DNA from: Fasciolopsis buskii
Lineage: Eukaryota; Platyhelminthes; Trematoda; Plagiorchiida; Fasciolidae
Direction of reading: 5' to 3'
Length of the DNA: 64,000 bases
Assembly (NCBI GenBank): GCA_008360955.1
Contig: LUCM01009238.1
Coordinates: 9,697-73,696 of the forward strand
Shown piece after piece: positions 53,160-62,389 of this stretch (its first letter is position 1; every line of letters starts with the position of its first letter). The notes beneath the pieces were generated by a model. That model had not been told where the DNA came from. It was given only the letters and a program-made list of their open reading frames with translations, and did not search any database. A program made the position numbers and the translations under genes.

Positions 53160-56100
53160 CTAAAATGAACCAAAAATATGATGATTACGAGGATGAGGCA
53201 AGACTTTGGAGAGGCACATTAAAAGTCCAACAAGGTGATCCCATGCCTGGCATCCTTAAGATGGTTGTAACAATTTCATGGTCATCATAAGCGAGATGAG
53301 CAAAATATTACTGTTGTGAAAGCATTATGACACAACACAAGCAACCTTAACTGGAACCAACCATCGGATGACTTAGCAGTTTATTCATTTTTTAGAACGG
53401 CTGCAATCAAATGGAAGAAAAATATTTTCTTTGTTCAGCTGGATTTATAAAGCAGCAAGGGAAGCTATTCATAAAGCACTGAACTTTTCTGCAAGGGAAA
53501 TTAATGGTTCACAAACAGCGAATAACACGGCAATTTCCGCTGATAGACGCGTCGTTGTCAAATTTTGGTGGTAGATGTCTGACATTCGTTGTAGACCGGC
53601 TATCGTCACTCAGTTAAAAACAAATTACTGGCAGTGTATTTTTCAGTTTTGTCAAGCAGTGGTTTCATATTTTTTGTCATAATGTCGCTATACCGTGGGT
53701 TAAAGCGCTTCATTGCCACAAAATGGCTGTTTCGCACGAATGTTATAATTAGAATACCTCTAACTGAACAAATTCAACAGCACTAATCACCCAGTGGGAT
53801 ACAAAATGCGTTGGGACCGCGCAGAGACAGACTATCGATGATCTGAAGCCACATAATCTCAACCAAAATGGGTTCTTCCAGAAACGCCCCCAGTTTTTTT
53901 CAAATTGGCCGAAGATCTTACGAACCCGTTTGGATTACTAAGTGGTTATCTCAAGTGACTACCTAAACCGTGTCTATTTCTCAAACACTATTCACCAGTA
54001 CCTGACTCGATCTATGTGTAAACGAAACGGTTAGTTGACTACTGGCGACAGAACCATGTTAATCTAGTGTGTTTATTTTAGAAAAATGTTTGCACATTCA
54101 GAAACTAGTAAAACAACAAATTGAACTTTCTTCAACTGGAAGTGCATCAACGGAGCACTTAATAGTTAAGATTTACCATTTAGTACCGTAAACTGTATGA
54201 TGAATAGGTCCTCTGCCGATCAGAATAGCTAGTAGTCCCATCCGCAGTCGAACAAGCGGGCAGACAACGGCTGAAACAACTGCATTGTCACCGTAAATCG
54301 GCATCCTGAATGACACATTAAAGCGCTGAGAAAATTTGTAAACCGTAGGTAAAATGCGATTACTTCAGGATCGTCCGAAAGACAACATGATTATATTTTG
54401 GTTGCGATTTGCACAACCGAAATGTAAAATGTTGTAGTAATAACGACTGGCTCGAGGCCGAACCTTGCTTTTGAAGGAGAGATTTCAAGCTAAATAGAAA
54501 ACAGTTTGTTATTTGGACAGTTGCATCTCACCAAATGATCGGATATCGGATATCGCTACAGAAGGCTCAGTTAGCACTTACCAGTTTGAGACATCTGTGA
54601 CGTCGGCGCAACGCCAAAGTATCTACCAGTTGGGTTCATACTGCAGAAGTAAGATCAGTCCCGATATATGGACCAGAAACAGGGCCATTGCGAGCAGAAT
54701 AGGCGCAAAGATTATAAGCTTCTAAACATCAACATCTCCGTGGCATTGGTGGAGTATGGGAGATAATTACATTGGCAATGCTGAAGTTAGGCATAGAATA
54801 TTGGGTCGTAGAACTCAGTCAATGGAACAGATACAACATTCCGGCAGATGAAGGTGGTTTGGACAAGTTTCACGGATGCCCGCAAGTCGACACCCTAGAC
54901 ATATGCTGTTGTCCGAGGCAAGTAATTGCGAAAATAAGGGTCGCACTGCCGTTGAAAACATAACGAAGAACTTAACAAGTGGAGTGCCCAAATAGGTCAA
55001 TTTAGATTACTGGGTATGGATCTAAGAGATGGCCAATGCAACGGTTGGGGACTTCAGGCACTTTGACTAGATACTTCAGTCAACGGTATCGTCGCAATTA
55101 AGGCGCTTCCATTTCTGTAGTTCTTCTATCTATGGATCTTTTGGTTTTTCTTTTACTATTATTCGACGCACTGAGGCAACCAAAACCAGAGCACGTTGAA
55201 GTAAGAATAATGGTTAATGGAAATCGAAGCGCTTAAGCCAGGTGGAAACCAGTGGAAATTAACGAAAATAGGGATTCAGTTTTCTCAGGGTATGAAAACA
55301 CTAGATCTAACTTAAAAATGCGTGCAACACACTAATAACCAACATCCACCATAGTTTACAGACACGTTCTTGTGCGCATGTTTGTATGACTTGTCCACCT
55401 GAAACACAATTATAATTTTTAGGAGTGCAGCCAGAAATCATACTGCTTGTTAAAAGTATTTTAATATTCTTCTGGAGGAGCATGAATGCCTTCAACGGAA
55501 AAGCCGAGTCAAAGCTATTGTGCTGTTGGAACTGGACAAAAAGTATGAAACAAAACTTCCATGAGGATTCTGTTTCACACACAGGTATGTTGGTCATCGA
55601 TCTCACAAATAGCTTCGTTCCCTTCAAATACCAACATACTCTGGTCTCGTTAATGTCGTGAAAAGACGACAATAAAATCTGACTGTTCGAGATTGCATAA
55701 CATAAAGGTTGATTTCCGTTTCACCAGGGTCCGAACGTATCTAAGACTGACCGAATCAGTGATTTTCATTTGAAATAACAGCAGAACAATCCATTTCATT
55801 TCATACCTGCCACGTTTCAGAGCCGTAAGGAGCAAAGTCAACTGGTTTGCAACCACTGGCACATTCCAGATTCACATCGCCTCCAGTCATTACCAAAAAC
55901 TTCACAACAAATTTGTGGTTTCCTTAAGGAGATAAGAGAAACAAGACTCATGTTGTAACGATGAACGACTAACCTTTGGCAGCAAGATGCAACGGAGTGA
56001 CGTGATTTGCATCAACCATAGAAGTTCGCGCTTTATTAGCTACTAGTAACTTTACTGCTTCAAAATCCCCGTCTAGGACAAAGCATAGGCTAGGGTCAGC

Positions 56101-56323
56101 TGTTGAGACTAGTCAACTCACTCTGTGCAGCATAGTGAAGGGGAGTGCGACCGAAGCCATCCAAAAAATTCACATCAACACCGTTTCCGATGTGTTTACC
56201 AATTCGCTTTAGATCTCCGCACTTTGCTGCTTCACATAAATCCACTTCATCAGGAAATCCCCAGGATACGGAACCATCTGGTCGCTGGATATTTTCGTGA
56301 TCTCGGACCTCTGTTTCGGTCAT
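52971..56323 (-). CDS. Small ankyrin-repeat protein with lysine-rich C-terminus (4 exons)
   Basis: Four minus-strand exons (56323-56122, 56072-55974, 55922-55807, 53159-52971) join with phases 1, 1 and 0 and give 201 codons. About 35 N-terminal residues lead into three ankyrin-type units. Unit 1 runs from DLCEAAKCGDLKRI to GRTPLHYAAQ, unit 2 from NGDFEAVKLLV to TPLHLAAK, and unit 3 begins GNHKFVVKFLV and is degenerate at its second helix. The tail carries IKREIDKQAAKAEKAKAKKG, then a Lys/Gly/Ser-rich end that could be a nuclear localisation signal. Ankyrin repeats are protein-binding scaffolds, so the cellular role cannot be named. The start at ATG 56323 is uncertain because the same frame is open on the far side of a single TAA. 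Confidence 0.75.
55807..55922 (-). CDS. Ankyrin gene exon: repeat 3
   Basis: This 116 bp exon (phase 1 to 0) encodes NHKFVVKFLVMTGGDVNLEC and continues to GCKPVDFAPYGSETWQ at a CAG|GTATGA donor. The loop and first helix follow the ankyrin pattern; the next TPLH-type motif is replaced by KPVDFA. Confidence 0.78.
55974..56072 (-). CDS. Ankyrin gene exon: repeat 2
   Basis: This 99 bp exon (phase 1 to 1) encodes GDFEAVKLLVANKARTSMVD and ends VTPLHLAAK, a well-formed ankyrin repeat, before a GTTAGT donor. Confidence 0.8.
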
Positions 56324-56410
56324 CACAGCTGTTTGTTATTGTAGAATCGTGACATTGTGTAGCTTATTGGGTAGGTAAACATAAAATAAGCCGTCTTCAC
56401 GAATGACGAT
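56122..56410 (-). CDS. Ankyrin gene first recognised exon, with open frame upstream of a TAA
   Basis: The exon begins after a TTTCAG acceptor at 56411-56412. It reads IVIREDGLFYVYLPNKLHNV, then a few residues to a TAA (56336-56338), and twelve bases later the ATG (56321-56323) of MTETEVRDHENIQ in the same frame. It ends in phase 1 at GTGAGT. Both sides of the TAA look protein-coding. Confidence 0.6.
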
Positions 56411-56781
56411 CTGAAATGTAATTACTATTAGGCGGTGTTGAAGAATTCAACAAACATTATCCTAATATCCACGACCTCAAAGAAAGTATATCCGTTTAGG
56501 CATTGTTCTTGCTATGAAAAGAGATAAAATTACAGTTTGATCTAATAATCGTAACCAGTTACGTAAATTTGACACTATGTGGATTTGATTGACCAAAACA
56601 CAAGATCTTGGAGAAATATAGATGGTACAAATCTTTTTGATATATTGTCTCAGGCATTTATGTTGCTATTATGCTAACATAAATGACTCATTTACGCCAT
56701 CCATGCGTCTCCATGGCTACCAGGCTATTTATTTTAATGCACATAGGATGACATTAATAGGCAATGTGGGCATACTACTAC

Positions 56782-57355
56782 CTTTTCATCAGGTCAATGG
56801 TCACATTAGGCAATTTAGTCATTAAAATATAGTGTTGTTCCGGGGGAAAAGTATATTTGTAACCAATATGGGTCACTACAAATTCTTCACCGACAAAATC
56901 CACACTGAGTGGAACGTGGTCATGCGTCCGGAAAGTAGAAAAGTCATTTAAGAGAATGGTCGTAGGAAGCTGGGCCACGATATCAATGAGGATGATATTT
57001 TTACACTTTGCATATAGTTCTGTGGCCCGTCCTTGGTTCAATGAGTTGAGTAGTTGTCTAGCCTTTGTGATAAGCTTCGATGCCTCAGATATGATAAAAT
57101 AGAGTATGCAGTAGTTAGTAGGGCTAGAATACAGAACTTCGGGTTTCATACCATCATCACCTGATTTTTTCTCTCTACTATCTGCTCGGCAGAGGTGATA
57201 TCCAATTCGTCGGTAGGCTCGAGAGCGATTTCATATTGGTTTATTTCACGCAGTGAGGTTGCACAGGTAGACTGAATGGTAGGGGGTCCGAGTAGTTGAC
57301 TGAAGTGTTCGGTTAATGTGTGGCTTCCGTTAGTATTCCCATATGAGGTGGCCAC
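56782..57355 (-). CDS. Two exons of an unrecognised protein upstream of the ankyrin gene
   Basis: Exon one (57355 to 57161, 5' border unclear) ends DITSAEQIVERKNQ at a CAG|GTGATG donor. A 77-base intron and a GAG acceptor lead to exon two (57083-56782), which encodes ASKLITKARQLLNSLNQGRA and then a segment with DFSTFRTHDHVPLSVDFVG and HYILMTKLPNVTIDLMK before a possible GTAGTA donor, or a TAG stop directly after it. Composition is natural and the two exons join in frame (phase 0). I recognise no domain. The phase-2 end does not match the phase-0 start of the 56410 exon, so another exon or another gene is involved. Confidence 0.5.
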
Positions 57356-57910
57356 TGCAGCTGCGTAGCTTAAAAGCAGGAAATACAGCCTTCTCCAAAA
57401 GCAGTCGTGTTAATTTTGCAACCATCAGCTCTGTAACAGCTAACTAGAAAAGGAGTGTATGAATAGGAAAGGCTTCCCAAAATATCCAACAAGGATCGCG
57501 GTTCCCATGCGGCCAACAATTTGAGATGAACTTTGTTTTTGGTTGCTTCTCGCTGGGTGTTTAGTTCCGTGCCGAAGTTTACGGTAACCGAACAAGTTGT
57601 GTAGTCTCATGTTTCTGGACTTAGCACTGCGATTAAGAGATGCTGCTGATATCAAATCTCATTCGTGCTATTTTATCATTTCCAGCTTTTTAAAAAGGGC
57701 ACTGAGGATGGACGCTTTTAGCCCAGCCCAATTCTTATCCTCTGGCTTTTTCTTCTTTCTAGCTTAGAGGCAACCTTGCTGGAATACACTGGATATTTTA
57801 TTTGTCTAGCTTTTTGTTATTTCCTCTGGAGATGGTTCAAGGGAAATCGTCCGTTTGCATTCACATCAGTTCACAACTCTAAGAATGCGTCTGTGTGTAT
57901 GTGTAATTGG
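57356..57910. other. No gene recognised between the unknown exons and the Penelope-like element
   Basis: A minus-strand ATG near 57420 begins a short open frame (MVAKLTRLLLEKAVFPAFKL) but it runs in another frame from the exon at 57.3 kb, and no intron fits between them. The left part may be the 5' region of that gene; the right part is probably the 3' end of the retroelement. Confidence 0.35.
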
Positions 57911-58686
57911 TCAATTTGTCACACGATCAGGTTGTAGACCACTTGTTGGATAATGACAAGTGGGCCAGGGAAGTTTAAGAGTCTGGACAAATTGTTTCTG
58001 AGCGCATAGAGGGGGGTTACACAAACGGATAGATACGGCTTCGGCTGTGTTCAAGATGCGACACTTGACAGTTCTCGATTGTCCGCTCCTAACTTTGTAG
58101 ATGGTGCGAAAAGCACTTGTCACATTCACTGAGTGGTTTGACTCGACAAGGTGTGAACACACCGCGCTAGTGATTGCCTTAATTGTTCCTGTGCTCAACC
58201 AAGCCGGGAGGTGTTCTCGAACGCGATCGGACAGACGCCTGGTCGTGCGGCCAATATACCTGGTCCCACAGGAGCAGGTAAATGAGTACACACAGAATGA
58301 GGCTGCAGAATCTGGCAGTCTGTCCTTTAGTTGGAAACACATGATCGGTTTGGATGTGAATACAGTTTTTAACTGTGCAGCAAAGAATGCTCCACTGATT
58401 GAACTTGACAGTCTCCGTTGGATAATTTCCGCTTCGGTGTCACCTTTGAAAGGCAAACGGGTTTCTTTACTGGTCCTATTACTTTTTGTCTTACTTCGTG
58501 TTTTTCCATAGTTTTATTTATGAATCTTTCGGGGTATCCATTTTGTACGAATACGCTCCGCAGGAAACGAAGTTCATTTTCAATTGTGTCGTCCGTACAT
58601 ATTCTTCTTGCTCTATCAACTAAACGGCATATTAAGTTCCTCTTCGCTTGTAACGGCACAAAGCTGTGAAAATGTATGTACAGAAT
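57911..58686 (-). mobile_element. Penelope-like retroelement, 3' part with GIY-YIG endonuclease (degenerate, 5' truncated)
   Basis: The minus strand encodes the end of a Penelope-like polyprotein. First comes the RT-endonuclease linker (VPLQAKRNLICRLVDRARRI, and ELRFLRSVFVQNGYP). After one frameshift near 58440 the GIY-YIG domain follows, with CVYSFTCSCGTRYIGRTTRR, then SDRVREH and SHLVESNHSVN. The C-x-C before RYIG, the arginines and the EH are typical of these endonucleases, which nick target DNA for retrotransposition. The reverse transcriptase core is missing, so this copy cannot be autonomous. Confidence 0.85.
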
Positions 58687-58687
58687 C

Positions 58688-58830
58688 GTTCGTCCCGGGT
58701 TCGCATCCCAGTTTGGGCGCGGTGGATATGCACTGCTGGTGATACCAAACGAGGATGAAACAGCTGTACAGTGCTCCCATGCTTTCTTAATGGCCACTTG
58801 AGCGATGATATCATATGGTGAATTATTTCA
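58688..58830 (+). mobile_element. SINE family 1 fragment, 5' truncated
   Basis: It starts within the tRNA-like head (cgtcccgggttcgcatccca), keeps box B, the gcgcggtggatatgcactgc body and the gatgatatcatatggtgaat tail. It has about 29 extra bases in the body compared with the copy at 50.9 kb. It abuts the truncated end of the Penelope-like element. Confidence 0.68.
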
Positions 58831-59980
58831 CGTAAAAAATAAAAAACGGAACGTGTCAAGGAAAGTAAGATGAGGCGTCAAGAATTTTATCGGACCGCGA
58901 GCGTTAGTCCATGCAAGGTTCAAATTGGGTCCCCTATATACCCGTTTGCTTCTGCTGTAAGTAGATATCATGGTCGTTAGATTGATTGACCTTCATCTCG
59001 CGCAGGGTTTTAGTGATCTACTCCTGAAATTCCATGGACTGAAGAAGCAATTTTGTTGGCATTAGAAAAAGTCGATACATTTCAGTGGCATATGCGGATT
59101 CAGGCTAGTGCGCCAATATATCGGCCTCAAAGTCGTCCACATCTACCAAAAACCATTATCAATTACCCCTGGAATAACTGTCGTGGCCCTGGCATGCCAT
59201 TCTAGATAAGCAAGGAGCTTAAGAGCACTTACAGAATCGAAGACTAGGGACTCCTCGGGGAAACGCCAATTTGGCCAAAAATATTCCAAAGATGTTGGTG
59301 TTTCTCATAGCTAGACTGCTTTCGATCGTTGATATAGCTGAACCAACTTTCTGAGGAAAACCGGAGGGGGTCCATAACGTGCGCTGCGGTGCAATTTAGC
59401 AGCATATATTTAGAAGATATGTAAAACTATATGAAGGATTTCTCCCAGGCCACAACAATGGAGCATGGATCACCAGGAATCTAAGTCATAAACACGGCGG
59501 TGTTGCGCGCCGCATTAAACAGAATCCACCAAACGTTGGATACAATCCTAAACATCTGCACCGGCCAAACACCACATTGCAACTGAATAAATAACGCTGC
59601 CGATGGGGGAGCGGGTAAGTGAGCAATCTCCTTCACGTTCGAGATTCTCGGATAAATAGCCAAATCAAGAATGGGGGGATGGACAGGTGGAATATGTGCC
59701 TCTCGGAACGTATTAGAAAAACGACAGGTTTTTGCAGAATAGAAAGCATCTGTCCTTAGAGTAGTTCACTATCCGGCTGATAGTGTACATTAGCCCGCTC
59801 ATCACTGAAGCTCATCCTCCAACAAAGTTAACTTATCCAAACTGCATTAACTACACATATGATTATTAGCGCATCACCCCAAGAACTGTATTCAATCTGA
59901 CGACTTTTGTAAAAAGCGGAAAACGCACATGAAAACTGAACTCACTAAATTAAGTTGCAACTAATGGCGGTACACTCGCA
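58831..59980. other. Unassigned, possibly old retroelement sequence
   Basis: No intact gene. Minus-strand stretches near 59100-59240 and 59480-59700 read like broken retroelement protein, but I cannot name the family. Several frames are interrupted. Confidence 0.3.
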
Positions 59981-59984
59981 GCTG

Positions 59985-61515
59985 CCAACTTGTCTTCTGA
60001 AGGTTTTAACGTTGATGAGGTGCTTCAGGCACTTAAAGTTGTGGGACCGTATATATCTCGGAGTCCTAACATAGTGGTTTTGAGGACGTTGGCGCCGGTG
60101 TTTGTTCCTACTCTAACAGGACCATTCACTCAATGGCTAACAATGACGAAGGTGCCTACCGAGTGAAGAACTGCGGTTATCTGTCACCTGTCCGAAGTGA
60201 TCCTGCCAGCTATCGTCCGGTCAGCTTGACCTGTGTGACTGACAAGGTTATGAAACGAGTGGTTTCCAACCGGTTTGGAAGTCACCTACTGGTCAACTAA
60301 TTACTGTTCTAAGAAACACAAATTTCGTCCAGGGAGGTGGACTATCTCAAACTTGCTACTGGCTCGGGAACGCTGGGCGTCCGCCAAGGCCAAGGGTCAC
60401 CCACGGACTTCAATAAACCAAACGACAAGTTTCCTCATGGCCGCCTGTTGGAGAATGTCGGAGCACAATGTACCGGATGTTCTTTGTTGCGCTGGATACG
60501 GACTTCCCTGACGGAATATCTTTCCCTGTTGGTGTTGCACAGTCCATTTCTATATCACCCAGTCACGAGTGGTGTTCCGCAAGGTTTGGTGCCGGGGATG
60601 GTACTCTTAGCCGCTTACGTGAGTGATATTCCGCCACTGTTCGAGCAGCCTTGCTTAGTTTATGCCTACGACGTGAAACTGTGACCTATCGTCCAATACT
60701 CGGTGGCTGCTGAGATTCTGCCTGAGGACTTAACGAAAATCCTGCGGTGGGCGGAAACGTGGGAAATGCCAATCAATTTCACCAAATGCAAACACGTGCG
60801 AATTTGAGGCAAAAGTACAGCGATGAGCTATACTTTTGGTGTGGATGATCGGCGGTCGGTGGATACTGAACGAGACTTTGGGATTATGAACTGCTCTTCA
60901 ATAGAAACATCGACCCAGACTGCCAAAGTATGCTGGGATCTATCCACCGCTCCTTTGGCAGTTTGTCCATTGCACCCTTCTGTAAGTTGTATATCTCTCA
61001 TGTTCGTTCGAGGCTCGACCTGCAGCCTTCCCGTGAAATCCTTAATCCAGGACGCGGCACGTCATAAGGATTTTCAACAGATTTCGTAGGATCAGCTTTG
61101 AAGGACGGATACGACTGCGTAGACTGTATCATGTTAGCTACTGGAGACTCCGTGAGGATTTAATCCCTATCCGGAAGATTCTCCGAAATGATATGGTGCC
61201 AGAATTTCAAGCAATGTTCCCGTCGCGTGACTGTGATCGGATGCCTGGCTAAAGGATTACGCTTCGGAAGATGGAATCTGAGGGTCCTCTTTGGTGTATT
61301 AATACACCAGAGACAGTTGTCACTCCCGACGTGCCATTACCCTGTTGAACTCCCTCCCGTCTGTTGTGGTGGAAGAGAACAACGGGGCTGGCTTCAAGTA
61401 ACGCTTTGACGAGCACTTGATGAGAAAGTATCAACTCGCGGATGTGAGCAGGATGCTGTCGGAAGCGTTTGAAATGAGGCTCATAAGGGAAGTGGTCCCT
61501 TTTGCCTTCTATTGA
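59985..61515 (+). mobile_element. CR1/Jockey-like LINE, reverse transcriptase fragment (degenerate)
   Basis: Several frames together give the C-terminal half of a non-LTR reverse transcriptase: VLQALKVVGPY, then DPASYRPVSLTCVTDKVMKR, FRPG, FPHGRLLENVGAQ, TSGVPQGLVPG and LVYAYDVKL, then TWEMPINFTKCKHVRI. The tail ends RLIREVVPFAFY and TGA at 61513-61515, with aataaa near 61582. The catalytic YADD is changed to YAYD, and stops and frameshifts break the frame, so the copy is dead. The endonuclease part is missing. Confidence 0.88.
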
Positions 61516-61789
61516 GGATGTAAAACAAGTTTGCCCCAATATTTTGCAGCAAGTCTTAAGCGCTGCAGCTTTCTTGCACAATAAACATTTGCATTTCAAA
61601 AACTGTAAGCCAGCACCAAGTCCCTCTAAGTGCATAAAGCGTGTTGAGAAATTGTTCTTCTTTGATGTGTAGGTTGTAATTGTATGCAAGTATATTTTGC
61701 AAAGTCGGTTACCCTTGTTTTATAAAGTTTGAAAAATTTTTCTAGACGAATTCGGCTGCATGTATCAGACGCATCAAGAGTAATTAGCT

Positions 61790-61814
61790 ATATATATATA
61801 TATATATATATATA
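61790..61814. repeat. TA dinucleotide microsatellite
   Basis: About twelve perfect TA units, lying between the ends of the two LINE copies. Confidence 0.9.
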
Positions 61815-62027
61815 GTATACTACAGTTGACACAATGCTCCTGTGGGAAGGTACGAGTGCGCGAAACTGAAAAGCATGGAAGAGAAAAGCTTATGATTCGG
61901 AGCTCAGTACCTGAGATGATGAAATCGGAGGACTCACCGGGCAGAAACCCAACGAGACCCGAACAGCAGTCGCCACGCTTTGAACTGCCGCGCAACAAAT
62001 TTATCGAGACTTCTGTTCAGTTACAAT

Positions 62028-62312
62028 TCCAGTTCCAATTATATTGCAGGACTATACCGGGAGGTCCCTGATCTTCCAAATTCTTACACCAAGGGTCTTT
62101 GGATCATATGATGCCTTGACAAGTCTTGGTTTAAATCAGCCATGAAGAAAGGTCAACCAAGGGCATAATACTCCTCTTCCTTCAATACCTTGCCTCGAGA
62201 CATATCACATCCCAGTTCCAGTTCCAGTTAGGTTACAGGACTATACGGTGAGGTGCCTGATCTTCCAGGTTCTTGCACTGAGAGATCCTTGGATCAGACG
62301 ATGCATCGACAG
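62028..62312. repeat. Duplicated segment of about 100 bases, 190 bases apart
   Basis: The segment from about 62028 (ttccagttcc, then gcaggactataccgggaggt) recurs from about 62215 (ttccagttccagtt, then acaggactatacggtgaggt). Both continue with a ctgatcttcca core and a ttggatca core. It lies just beyond the stop end of the minus-strand LINE and is probably part of its 3' UTR. Confidence 0.65.
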
Positions 62313-62389
62313 CAGAATGGCGGAAAAACCTCCTACAAGGGAGGAGGCAGTTACTGAGACGCTTTCCTCTCAACCATCTCATATGCCCC

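Noticed and set aside
54640..54724. Minus-strand hydrophobic stretch (APILLAMALFLVHISGLI) as an exon inside the ankyrin gene
   Set aside because: It would shift the reading phase of the ankyrin gene and insert a membrane segment into a soluble repeat protein.
55312..55398. Alternative last exon of the ankyrin gene (28 codons to TAA)
   Set aside because: Phase fits, but the product is unlike a protein tail, and the exon at 52971-53159 gives a more natural continuation. Kept only as an alternative.
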